Below, piece after piece: positions 23,332-31,495 of a stretch of 36,048 bases of DNA. How positions within the stretch are numbered: position 1 is the first letter of the stretch; every line of letters starts with the position of its first letter. Location of the stretch: assembly GCA_949285605.1 (NCBI GenBank), contig CASDZI010000013.1:1-36048 (forward strand). Reading direction: 5' to 3'. A program made the position numbers and the translations under genes. This DNA is from an uncultured Christensenella sp. (GTDB taxonomy: Bacteria; Bacillota; Clostridia; Christensenellales; DTU072). Under the pieces are notes generated by a model. It was not told the origin of the DNA. It searched no databases and saw nothing but the letters and a program-made list of their open reading frames with translations.

Positions 23332-24966
23332 ATGCGAGAAAACACTCTTAACGTAAAGGTTTCTAAGAAAACGGCGGCCATAGTCGTCGTTTCGGTCGTG
23401 CTCGTTCTGATAATTGCCCTTATCGGAGCGATAGCGGGTCATACCGTTTATCAAAATAATCAAAAAGCTTTCATAATAAATTACAACACCGATTTTATCG
23501 CAACCACTCCGCAGACCCTTACCTATTACTACAAGGACGGCGAGAAGAAAGTCGATTTTTCGCAAATAGTCAAAGTCAGCGAAGGGGCGAGTTTTTATTT
23601 GACCAAAATCATAGACGAGGACGGTACCGTCAGTAAACCCGAGGGGACGGTGGTGGACGTTTCGGCAAAATCGCAGCGTCTCGCCGTCGTGCACGTGGTC
23701 AGCGCCAGCGGCAAGAAAGCCACCGATTACCGCATTACCATAGCCCCTCAGAGTTCCAAGGGTAATATCGTCGACTTCAACGTACCCGACGACGCTCTCG
23801 ATCTCGACGATATTTTCTTCACCTACAGCGGCGAATACGATATGACCCTTCCCACTCCGGTAAAAAGCTATACCGGTCCGTCGGGGAATACCGTTAATTT
23901 CGAGTTCCAGGGCTGGTACACCACCGAAGATTTTCAGGAAGGTACGGAGATAGAAAAAATCGAAGCCGGAACTTCGGGAAACGTTACTCTTTACGCAAAG
24001 TTCGCTCCCACCGCCGTTCTCGATTCCAGAGACGGATACCAGTACGTCTATTACGGCAGTTATCCCCAGTCTCAGGTCACCGATTACGATCTTTTGAAAT
24101 CCATCAAAAACAGCAACGAGTATAAGTCTGCCGGAAACGAGGCGGCATTTACTTATAACAGCGTAAAGTATTTCAAATTTACGCCGTATAACGTTCCGAA
24201 CCTCAGCGAGAACGGATACAGTTCGGCGATGACGTACGTCTTCGAATACGAGCCGGTGGAATGGCGGGTCCTTAAACCGAAAGGGCAAAAAGCCTCCGAC
24301 GGCGAAACCGTCTATATGCTCTCGACGTCCGTTCTGCAATGTTCTTCCTATCAGAAGAACGGAGGATTCATACAAGACGCATATGAGAGCGTGGCGAGTA
24401 CCATAGGGACGGATATTACCAGTTTTGTTCGCTACTATTTCGATCCCGATACCATGTATGCCGACAGTACCGTCAAACGCTTGTTGGACGGAGTACACGA
24501 AGAGGGTGAAGAGGAAGAGGACGGACTTTACGATTTTATAACCTCCGGTTTCGATACCTCGTTGGTACGCAGCAGAAGTTTCAATAAATACACCAGCGCC
24601 ATTTCGAGCAGGACCGAAAGTTATCCCTGCAACCTTTGGCTGTTGAATTACAGCGAAGCCATCAATGCGTCCTACGGTTTCAGTACCGATTTTTCCTACA
24701 ACGATCCTCTGCGGAAAGCTTTGGTAAGCGATTTTGCGGCGGCTAACGGAGTTTACCGAGCGACCAGCACCGCTCATGCCGGACAGGGTTCCTGGTGGCT
24801 CAGAGGGGCGGGTTCCACTTATTCTTACAGGGATAAAAGAGTAGCTTACGTCAAATATACCGGTTACGTTCACGCTTACGGCGCTCTAAACTTCGAAGTC
24901 CGAAGCGGAGTACGTCCGGCTATACAGGTGGTATTCGATTCTTCGATTCTGCTCCCTTCGGCATAG
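23332..24966 (+). CDS. Surface protein with Listeria-Bacteroides repeat and DUF6273 domain
   Basis: The 544-residue protein starts with a basic stretch and a signal-anchor helix (about residues 15-40), leaving the rest outside the cell. An InlB B-repeat/Listeria-Bacteroides-like module lies at about 148-228, with the typical FEFQGWYTTEDF and VTLYAKFAP elements. From about 238 to the end the sequence has the DUF6273 layout: YVYYGSYPQSQV, EYEPVEWRVL, YMLSTSVLQ, CNLWLLNYSEA, QGSWWLRGAGS and RSGVRPAIQV. DUF6273 is frequent in surface proteins of gut Bacillota, and its role is not established. The start follows GGAG. The gene ends 47 bp before ybaB and has a strong promoter of its own. A Glu-rich segment (EEGEEEEDG, near residue 389) interrupts the DUF6273 part. 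Confidence 0.78.
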   Translation: MRENTLNVKVSKKTAAIVVVSVVLVLIIALIGAIAGHTVYQNNQKAFIINYNTDFIATTPQTLTYYYKDGEKKVDFSQIVKVSEGASFYLTKIIDEDGTVSKPEGTVVDVSAKSQRLAVVHVVSASGKKATDYRITIAPQSSKGNIVDFNVPDDALDLDDIFFTYSGEYDMTLPTPVKSYTGPSGNTVNFEFQGWYTTEDFQEGTEIEKIEAGTSGNVTLYAKFAPTAVLDSRDGYQYVYYGSYPQSQVTDYDLLKSIKNSNEYKSAGNEAAFTYNSVKYFKFTPYNVPNLSENGYSSAMTYVFEYEPVEWRVLKPKGQKASDGETVYMLSTSVLQCSSYQKNGGFIQDAYESVASTIGTDITSFVRYYFDPDTMYADSTVKRLLDGVHEEGEEEEDGLYDFITSGFDTSLVRSRSFNKYTSAISSRTESYPCNLWLLNYSEAINASYGFSTDFSYNDPLRKALVSDFAAANGVYRATSTAHAGQGSWWLRGAGSTYSYRDKRVAYVKYTGYVHAYGALNFEVRSGVRPAIQVVFDSSILLPSA

Positions 24967-25013
24967 GCTGCATATTAAGACAAGATTATTCAGTTCAAGG
25001 AGTATTTTAATAG

Positions 25014-25352
25014 ATGGCAAAATTCAACGGCGGTTTCGGCGGAAACAACAATATGGCGCAGATCATGCGCCAGGCTCAGAAAATGCAACAAAATATAGCT
25101 CAGGCGCAGGAAGAACTGGCGGATACCGAAGTGGTCGCCACCGCAGGCGGAGGTATGGTGGAAGTGGTGATGACCTGCGACAGAAAATTAAGTTCCATAA
25201 AAATCGCTCCCGAAGCGGTGGATCCCGACGACGTGGAAATGTTGGAGGACATGATCGTTGCCGGCATAAACGAAGCTATGAAACTCGTCGAAGAGGAACA
25301 GGAAAGGGTTATGGGGCCCATCACCGGCGGTCTCGGAGGGGGATTGTTTTAA
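25014..25352 (+). CDS. YbaB/EbfC family nucleoid-associated protein
   Basis: The 112-residue protein matches the YbaB/EbfC family, small dimeric DNA-binding proteins. The N-terminal helix carries the family QAQKMQQNIAQAQEELA (residues 21-37), followed by a beta-sheet with ATAGGGMVEVVMTCDRKLSSI and the helix EMLEDMIVAGINEAM. The C-terminus is Gly-rich (ITGGLGGGLF), as usual. AAGGAG lies ten bases before the start. It is followed by recR at a distance of 3 bp, the standard ybaB-recR pair. In many bacteria dnaX precedes this pair; here a surface protein gene does instead. Confidence 0.95.
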   Translation: MAKFNGGFGGNNNMAQIMRQAQKMQQNIAQAQEELADTEVVATAGGGMVEVVMTCDRKLSSIKIAPEAVDPDDVEMLEDMIVAGINEAMKLVEEEQERVMGPITGGLGGGLF

Positions 25353-25355
25353 GCA

Positions 25356-25937
25356 ATGGGCATGGATGCTTTATCCGCTCTTATCGCTCGTTTCCGTACG
25401 CTTCCCGGAGTCGGCGTAAAGACCGCCGCCCGTTATGCGTATGCGGTTTTGGGCTTTTCGGAGGAGGAAGCCGAGCAGTTTGCGGCGGCGATCGTGGACG
25501 CCAAACGGAAAATACATTTTTGCAAAGAGTGCGGCACCTTTACCGATAAGGACGTCTGCGACATTTGCGCCACCAGGGACAAGTCGGTAATATGCGTGGT
25601 GGCGGAACCGAAGGACATCGCCGCAGTGGAAAAGACGGGAGAGTTCAAGGGCGTTTATCACGTTTTGCACGGCGTTATCGATTTCCAGAAAGGCATAGGC
25701 GCCGAGAATATCCGCATAAAAGAACTTTTAGCAAGGCTTTCGGGAGTCAAGGAAGTTATCGTCGCCACGAATCCCGATATAGGCGGAGAGCTTACCGCCA
25801 CGTATCTTGCCAATCAGATCAAGCCTCTCGGCATAACGGTCAGTCGCCTGGCTTACGGAATTAGCGTCGGCAGTGAAATAGAATACGCCGACGAACTGAC
25901 TTTACAGCGGGCTTTGAAGGACCGTAAAGTTCTTTAG
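25356..25937 (+). CDS. recR: Recombination mediator protein RecR
   Basis: The 193-residue protein acts with RecF/RecO in loading RecA on gapped DNA. A helix-hairpin-helix LPGVGVKTAARYA occupies residues 16-28, the zinc finger uses C56, C59, C68 and C71 (FCKECG...CDIC), and a TOPRIM domain follows from about 78 with VVAEPKDIAAVEKTGEFKG and ATNPDIGGELTATYLA. The C-terminus has the usual LAYGISVGSEIEYADELTL. ATG at 25356 or at 25362 could be the start; the second gives the more typical N-terminus. Its last four bases overlap the end of the convergent tspO gene. Confidence 0.95.
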   Translation: MGMDALSALIARFRTLPGVGVKTAARYAYAVLGFSEEEAEQFAAAIVDAKRKIHFCKECGTFTDKDVCDICATRDKSVICVVAEPKDIAAVEKTGEFKGVYHVLHGVIDFQKGIGAENIRIKELLARLSGVKEVIVATNPDIGGELTATYLANQIKPLGITVSRLAYGISVGSEIEYADELTLQRALKDRKVL

Positions 25938-26395
25938 GCGTTGAGAATCAGTATCAGAATATTGACCCCCGTCAGATAGAGATAATGACTTAAAGGGAAA
26001 ACGGCGGCAAAGCAGGCTGTTTTCGTCTTTCGGACGGACACTGCGGTGACGTAAATCATGACCGAGCTAAGCAGACAGAGCACCGCAAGGGAAAGGGCGG
26101 CGTTGTGCAAGCGGAAAAACACGACGCACCAAACTGCGTTCCCGACGGGGAAGAAAAACGACGTCCAAAGATATTTTCTGAGATATTTTTCGGTAAGAAA
26201 TTCCGCAAAAACGATTGCAAAAGCTATATAGCACACCAACCACGCCGCAGAATGAACGGCCGGGGAGATCGGCGGCATTTTCAGGGAACGAAACCATTCC
26301 GAGCGAGGCGTCATAAAAAGAGCGTTCAATGCGCCCGACAACAGCGCAAGGCTCATTCCCAGACAGAACGCTACGGTTTTTTTATAAATTTTCAC
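25934..26395 (-). CDS. tspO: TspO/MBR family membrane protein
   Basis: The 153-residue protein has five membrane helices and TspO/MBR hallmarks: the W-F-x-x-L-K-M-P-P segment near residues 34-42, AWLVCYIAFAIVF, then NAVWCVVFFRLHNAALSL (about 85-102), and a last helix ending near ILILN. TspO proteins bind tetrapyrroles and are linked to porphyrin handling and stress. The start is a GTG at 26395 without a clear Shine-Dalgarno sequence. A TATAAT lies only five bases before it on the minus strand, so the transcript may begin at or near the start codon. It diverges from the metallopeptidase gene (30 bp apart) and converges on recR. Confidence 0.82.
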   Translation of the reverse strand: MKIYKKTVAFCLGMSLALLSGALNALFMTPRSEWFRSLKMPPISPAVHSAAWLVCYIAFAIVFAEFLTEKYLRKYLWTSFFFPVGNAVWCVVFFRLHNAALSLAVLCLLSSVMIYVTAVSVRKTKTACFAAVFPLSHYLYLTGVNILILILNA

Positions 26396-26425
26396 GTTAA
26401 ATTATATAACAAAAAGGGGAAAAAT

Positions 26426-27169
26426 ATGAAGGAAAAATGTTATCGTTACAGAACGCCCTACGGGGTATTCGACTGCGTTTTACAGGAAAGGGAAAAGCTT
26501 TTGTACAACTTTTTTATAAAAGACGGGGAAAATGTGGTGGCAAAAGGTTTGTATGCCGGTTACATAAAGGATTTGGGGTTATACCTGAAAAAATTTTTTC
26601 CCGTATTGAAAACTTATGCCGAGGGTAAAAGGAGATTGACGGGCAAGACGGTCGACAGAAAGAGACGGCCGCACAAACAAGTTTACTATTTCGGAAAACC
26701 CTATCGAATTACCGTACTTTCCGGAGCGCCTTCGGTAAAAATCGTCGACGAAAGCTTTATCGTTTCGGTACCGGACGGATCCGCTGCGACGGCTACAAGG
26801 ATCTTTTCCGAATGGTGGAGGAAAACCGCCGAGCTTAAACTCTCAGCCAGAGCGAGGGAGCTTTATCCTTCAGCCAAAGACGCATTTCATTTCGAGGAGA
26901 ATATAATTTTCAAGGTAACCGAAGTGAAGGGTTACTGGGGAAATTACAACTGGAGATACAGACCTGCGACCATGAGGTTGAATTCAATGCTAATGCAAGC
27001 CGAATCTTATCTTATCGACTGGGTGATAATGCACGAATTCGCTCACGTCAGACATCACGACCACGGTAAGAATTTCCATAACGATTTAAGGAAAATCGTC
27101 CCGAAAGAAAGGGAATACGCTCGGGAAATCAAAAAATACAGCACGTTGCCTTTCAATTTTCAGAACTGA
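26426..27169 (+). CDS. YgjP-like zinc metallopeptidase
   Basis: The 247-residue protein has the YgjP/WSS1-type (DUF45) metallopeptidase domain in its C-terminal half. The zinc motif reads HEFAHVRHHDHGKNFH from residue 203, with H203, E204, H207 and probably H213 as metal and catalytic residues. The preceding VKGYWGNYNWRYRP segment is the family's version of the WGSCS-x-x-G-x-I-x-x-N region, altered here. ATG at 26426 is chosen because GGGGA lies five to nine bases before it; the frame stays open upstream within tspO on the opposite strand but has no good start. The cellular substrate is unknown. It ends 22 bp before a bidirectional terminator shared with tRNA-Thr. Confidence 0.85.
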   Translation: MKEKCYRYRTPYGVFDCVLQEREKLLYNFFIKDGENVVAKGLYAGYIKDLGLYLKKFFPVLKTYAEGKRRLTGKTVDRKRRPHKQVYYFGKPYRITVLSGAPSVKIVDESFIVSVPDGSAATATRIFSEWWRKTAELKLSARARELYPSAKDAFHFEENIIFKVTEVKGYWGNYNWRYRPATMRLNSMLMQAESYLIDWVIMHEFAHVRHHDHGKNFHNDLRKIVPKEREYAREIKKYSTLPFNFQN

Positions 27170-27190
27170 AACGGTGTGTTCGGCAAAAAT

Positions 27191-27225
27191 AAAAAGCGGC
27201 AAAAAGAAAGGTTTTGCCGCTTTTT
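27191..27225. terminator. Bidirectional terminator between the metallopeptidase gene and tRNA-Thr
   Basis: A perfect 14-bp stem (27191-27204 with 27212-27225) closes a seven-base loop. T-runs are present on both strands. It serves the plus-strand metallopeptidase gene and the minus-strand tRNA. Confidence 0.9.
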
Positions 27226-27226
27226 T

Positions 27227-27302
27227 TGGAGCTGGTAATCAGATTCGAACTGATGACCTGTTCATTACGAGTGAACTGCTCTACCGACTGAGCCATACCA
27301 GC
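27227..27302 (-). tRNA. tRNA-Thr (anticodon CGU), CCA encoded
   Basis: Read on the minus strand, the acceptor stem GCTGGTA/TACCAGC, D-arm GCTC...GAGC, anticodon stem GTTCA/TGAAC and T-arm ATCAG-TTCGAAT-CTGAT all pair. The seven-base anticodon loop CTCGTAA has CGT at positions 34-36, which reads ACG. The discriminator is T and CCA follows directly. No variable-arm extension is present. Confidence 0.96.
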
Positions 27303-27427
27303 GTTCGCATATATATTGTAACCAATGACATAAAAAATGTCCAGTAAATTATAGCACAAAAAAGAAAATTATGATATACTTATAAATAAAAATTATTTAA
27401 TATGTAAATCATCGGGAGAATAAATAT

Positions 27428-29242
27428 ATGTGCGGAATAATCGGTTATACGGGAGACAAAAAAGCCTCCGATATAATAATACAGGGGCTTAAATATCTCG
27501 AATACAGAGGTTACGACAGCAGCGGAGTGGCGGTTTTGAACGACGGCGTCATTAAAGTGGCTAAAAAAGAAGGCAGAATAGTCAACCTCGAACGCCACCT
27601 CGAGGAATATCCTTTGGAAGGGCATCTCGCCATAGGTCATACCAGGTGGGCTACCCACGGCAGACCCAGCGACGACAACGCCCATCCTTTTATAAGTTTT
27701 CACACCAGGTTTGCCGTCGTACATAACGGAATCATCGAAAACTATCTGGAAATAAAGGAAGAACTCATGGCGGAAGGAGTGGTTTTCCGCAGTCAGACCG
27801 ACAGCGAGGTGGTGGCGCATCTGGTGGAATTTATGGACAAGGGCGACACCAAGAGGGCTATCCTCGACGCCGTGGCGAAACTCAAGGGAGCTTTTGCGCT
27901 CGGTATAATTTGCGTGGACAGTCCCGACGTCATCTACGCCGTGAAAAAAGACAATCCGCTCATAGTGGGGGTCACGGACAACGAAGGATTTATTTGTTCG
28001 GACATCAACTCTTTGCAGAAATTCTTGAGCGAAGTCATCGTGCTGGATAACGATCAGATGGCGGTAGTGGGCAGAGGGAAGGCGGAAGTCTTTTCTTTCG
28101 ACGGAATCCCCGTGAAAAAAGAGCGTATAAAGCTTACCGCCGAGGAAGAAAACGCCTTATCCGATTACGAATGTTTTATGGACAAGGAGATGAGCGAAAT
28201 ACCTTCCGCATTACGTCGTGCGATAAAGTTTTACCGTGAAGAAAAATGTTTTTCCAAAATAGATAAGGATTATCTGAAAAAAATCAGACGTATCAATATC
28301 GTCGGCTGCGGTACGGCTTTGCACGCAGGACTTTACGGGGAAAAACTTCTGAATAAGTTTATTCCCGACGTGGACGTCCATTCCGAGATGGCGAGCGAAT
28401 TCCGTTACGACGACGTCAAAGTGGACGAAAACACCCTGACCATTACCATTTCGCAAAGCGGAGAGACGGCGGATACCCTTACCTGCCAGCGTATGGTAAA
28501 CGCAAGAGGAGGAAAGACGCTGACTATCTGCAACGTGCCTACCTCCAGTATGGTGCATTATGCCGATTACGCTTTAATGATCTGCGCCGGTCCCGAAGTC
28601 GCCGTCGCCAGTACCAAAGCCTTTAACTGTCAGGAGCTGGTGTTTGCGATGTTTGTTTTCGACCTCGCTCTGCTAAGGGGCACGATAACGCCGGAAACTT
28701 ACGCCCATTTTTGTGCCGAAATCGACGCTTTACCCGAGAAAGCGGAAAAAGCCTTGGCTTTAAGGGAAAAAATTTCTGCTTATGCCGCCAGGAATTTCCG
28801 TAGAAAAAGCGTTTTTTATCTCGGCAGAGGAATGGATTATTGCGTGGCTATGGAAGGCAGTCTCAAACTCAAGGAAATAAGCTATATCCATTGCGAAGCC
28901 TATGCCGCAGGCGAACTCAAGCACGGGACGCTTGCCCTTATAGAAAAGGATATAATGGTCGTGGCTCTCGTCACGCAGAAAAATCTTATCGACAAAATGT
29001 ATTCCAGTCTTGCCGAAGTCAAGACGAGGGGAGCGTCGCTTACAGTAATCACGCCTTTTGCAGATAACCCTTCCTTACTCGATATTGCCGATTATATTAT
29101 GGAAATTCCCGTAACGGAGGAAGTTTTGAGTCCGATAATAAGCGTTATTCCCACACAGCTGATGTCTTATTACATAGCCAGAGCCAAAGGGTGCGATATC
29201 GATAAACCGAGAAATCTCGCCAAAAGCGTAACTGTGGAATAA
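27428..29242 (+). CDS. glmS: Glutamine--fructose-6-phosphate aminotransferase (isomerising)
   Basis: The 604-residue enzyme makes glucosamine-6-phosphate for peptidoglycan. The N-terminal class II glutaminase domain starts with MCGIIGYTG, where Cys2 is the nucleophile after Met removal, and carries GHTRWATHG and VHNGIIENY. Two SIS domains follow, with NIVGCGTALHAG and ISQSGETADTL in the first and GRGMDYCVAMEGSLKLKEIS in the second. The C-terminus DKPRNLAKSVTVE is canonical. The ribosome binding site is GGGAG. The upstream gap of 125 bp is too short for a full glmS ribozyme and shows no sign of one. Only 6 bp separate it from the first MMPL gene, so the three may be co-transcribed. Confidence 0.97.
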   Translation: MCGIIGYTGDKKASDIIIQGLKYLEYRGYDSSGVAVLNDGVIKVAKKEGRIVNLERHLEEYPLEGHLAIGHTRWATHGRPSDDNAHPFISFHTRFAVVHNGIIENYLEIKEELMAEGVVFRSQTDSEVVAHLVEFMDKGDTKRAILDAVAKLKGAFALGIICVDSPDVIYAVKKDNPLIVGVTDNEGFICSDINSLQKFLSEVIVLDNDQMAVVGRGKAEVFSFDGIPVKKERIKLTAEEENALSDYECFMDKEMSEIPSALRRAIKFYREEKCFSKIDKDYLKKIRRINIVGCGTALHAGLYGEKLLNKFIPDVDVHSEMASEFRYDDVKVDENTLTITISQSGETADTLTCQRMVNARGGKTLTICNVPTSSMVHYADYALMICAGPEVAVASTKAFNCQELVFAMFVFDLALLRGTITPETYAHFCAEIDALPEKAEKALALREKISAYAARNFRRKSVFYLGRGMDYCVAMEGSLKLKEISYIHCEAYAAGELKHGTLALIEKDIMVVALVTQKNLIDKMYSSLAEVKTRGASLTVITPFADNPSLLDIADYIMEIPVTEEVLSPIISVIPTQLMSYYIARAKGCDIDKPRNLAKSVTVE

Positions 29243-29248
29243 GCATTT

Positions 29249-31495
29249 ATGAAGAAATTTTCCGATTTGATAATAAAATTTCGGGTAGTTATCGTTGTAG
29301 CGGTTGTCGTTATGATCGTTCTCGGCGCAGTCGGGACGATTTTTATGATAAAAAACGAAAAAATCAATTCCGATATGCTGGTATATTTGCCCGAAGGGAC
29401 TTCCACGTCCGAAGGTATCGAATTTCTGAAGGAACATTTTGCCGTGGAAGGCGACGCTTTCGTGGTGGTGGAAGGGAAGGAAAACGATCCGCTTCTTGCC
29501 GAAAGCATATCGAAAATGCGGAAAGAAATAAAAGGCATAACTCAGTTTGCCTGGTACGGGGACGTCAAAAGCGTGGAAACGCTTGCGTCGATAGCCGGTA
29601 TGGGCGACCTTATTTCCACCGAGGAGATCAAGGAGTATCTCCGCCGTCCGATAATCGACGAAAACGGAACTGTTACGGGGTATAATTACATACTTTTAAT
29701 CCTTTTCGAATACTCTCCCTCCACGCAGGAAGCCTTTAACGTCCATAAACAGCTACGGGCGGAATTACACGACGAGTTAGGACGAGAGGTGGCGATTTCC
29801 GGAATGACCGCTCTCGCCGACACCGTAATGACCGAAACGATGAAAGAAATACCTCTTTATCTTATTTTCGGCGTATTGGCGGTACTTATAATACTTTTTC
29901 TGGCAACCGACAGTTTCCTCGACCCTCTTATATTGATATTTACTCTCGGGACTGCCGTTTTAGTCAATATGGGCAGCAATTACCTTTTCCCGAACGTCAG
30001 TATAATAAGCTTTGCCGCAAGCGGAGTTTTGCAACTGGGCATAACGATGGATTACGCCATATTCTTATTGCATACCTATAAGGAAGAACGCCTTATGTTC
30101 AATCCTGCCGAAGCGGTAAGAAAGGCGCTGCCGAGGACGATAGTCAATATCCTGGCGAGCTGTCTTACCACGATAGGCGGTTTTGCGGCGTTGTATTTTA
30201 TGCGTTTCACCATAGGGGCGGATCTGGCAAACGTCATTATAAAAGGCGTGGCGCTCAGTATGGTGACGGTGGTTATCGTTCAGCCCTGTCTTCTCTTTAT
30301 GTTCGACAAAGCCTTGCAAAAAACCACTCATAAAAAACTTTACGTCAACATCGAACCCGCCGCCAAAAAAATCGTGAAAGCAAGATACGTTCTCGTGGTT
30401 TTGGCGGCTTTACTTCTCGTTCCGTCCTTTTTCGGACAAAACAACGTGAGTTTTTCCTATCTTAAAATCTACGAAGAACCTGCCGAACAGACGGTGCAGG
30501 AAGAACTCGCCGCAACCCTTCAGAATCAGATAATAATGGCGGTTCCGTTGGAAACCCGAACGGGGACGCAGAAAGACTTTATGGCGGAACTTGAAAAGGA
30601 CGAAAAAATAAGTTCGGTCATAGGAGCGTATTCCGTTCTGAATTTGCCCGAAGACCAACTGATAACATTGCTCGATAATCCTCTTATCGGACAAAATCCT
30701 TTCGTAAAGACTTTGTTTGCCAACGTGCCCGACGCAGAAGGGAACGATTGCTATTATACTTTATATCTTGTCGGCATAGAGGGAGATACCGAAGACGAAG
30801 GCGCTTTCGCCACTCATAAATATATGACCGAAGTCCTCGACAAATATTTTACGGTAAGTTATCCGTTAGGCGTTTTGACGGGGGTGGCGGATATGTCCGC
30901 AGTTACGCCGAAAGACTTTCTTATCGTTCTTTTGGTGAGCGCTGCGATAATATGGCTTGTTATGAGCGTTTTACTGAAGTCTCCGTTAAAGTCTTTCCTG
31001 ATGGTGTTGCTTATCGAACTTGCCATTTTTATAAATATAAGCCTCAATACCATATTCTCCGTCAAGCTCAATTTTATGATATACATTATTATAAGCAGCG
31101 TGCAGTTGGGGTGTACGGTAGATTATGCGATTTTAATGTTTACCCGATTTAAGGAATATAAAAAAGTATTTTCGGATACCCGAACTGCCGCGATTAAAGC
31201 AATGTCGTCCGCTTTCCCGGCGTTGACGACGAGTGCTTCGATAATAATGACGGTGTGTCTTGCCATCTTTTTCGTCAGCAATAATCTTCTCGTCAAACAA
31301 ATGGCGGAGCTGATGACGAGGGGAGCTTTCATAAGTTACGTCCTGGTAATTACCGTTTTGCCGTGTATGCTGTCGTTATTTACCGAACGTAAAAACGTTA
31401 ATTCGATAAAGGGAGTACCCGAGTCCGAAAAGAGCGAAGAGCTTTCGGACAGGGAGGAAAATACCAATATTGTTTCGGAGGAAGAAAATGTTTGA
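29249..31495 (+). CDS. MMPL/RND-family transporter, first of a pair
   Basis: The 748-residue protein has the two-fold RND/MMPL layout: helix 1 (about residues 10-32), a first ectodomain (about 33-200), a six-helix bundle, a second ectodomain (about 395-545), and five more helices. The proton-relay type motif in helix 4 reads GITMDYAIFLLH with D268, and its counterpart in the second half is GCTVDYAILMF with D625. Such proteins in Bacillota (YdfJ type) export lipids, antibiotics or other amphiphiles with the proton gradient; the substrate here is unknown. The C-terminal tail is acidic (SEKSEELSDREENTN). Its stop overlaps the start of a second, related exporter by eight bases. Confidence 0.9.
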   Translation: MKKFSDLIIKFRVVIVVAVVVMIVLGAVGTIFMIKNEKINSDMLVYLPEGTSTSEGIEFLKEHFAVEGDAFVVVEGKENDPLLAESISKMRKEIKGITQFAWYGDVKSVETLASIAGMGDLISTEEIKEYLRRPIIDENGTVTGYNYILLILFEYSPSTQEAFNVHKQLRAELHDELGREVAISGMTALADTVMTETMKEIPLYLIFGVLAVLIILFLATDSFLDPLILIFTLGTAVLVNMGSNYLFPNVSIISFAASGVLQLGITMDYAIFLLHTYKEERLMFNPAEAVRKALPRTIVNILASCLTTIGGFAALYFMRFTIGADLANVIIKGVALSMVTVVIVQPCLLFMFDKALQKTTHKKLYVNIEPAAKKIVKARYVLVVLAALLLVPSFFGQNNVSFSYLKIYEEPAEQTVQEELAATLQNQIIMAVPLETRTGTQKDFMAELEKDEKISSVIGAYSVLNLPEDQLITLLDNPLIGQNPFVKTLFANVPDAEGNDCYYTLYLVGIEGDTEDEGAFATHKYMTEVLDKYFTVSYPLGVLTGVADMSAVTPKDFLIVLLVSAAIIWLVMSVLLKSPLKSFLMVLLIELAIFINISLNTIFSVKLNFMIYIIISSVQLGCTVDYAILMFTRFKEYKKVFSDTRTAAIKAMSSAFPALTTSASIIMTVCLAIFFVSNNLLVKQMAELMTRGAFISYVLVITVLPCMLSLFTERKNVNSIKGVPESEKSEELSDREENTNIVSEEENV

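Noticed and set aside
23248-24873. Open frame of 541 codons on the minus strand
   Set aside because: It lies opposite the DUF6273 gene, which has a consensus promoter and recognisable domains; the antisense translation has none.
27180-27310. Integration site of a mobile element at tRNA-Thr
   Set aside because: No integrase gene and no repeated 3' end of the tRNA gene is present nearby.
27303-27427. glmS ribozyme or other riboswitch before glmS
   Set aside because: The gap is only 125 bp, AT-rich, and lacks the conserved core and paired regions expected for the ribozyme.
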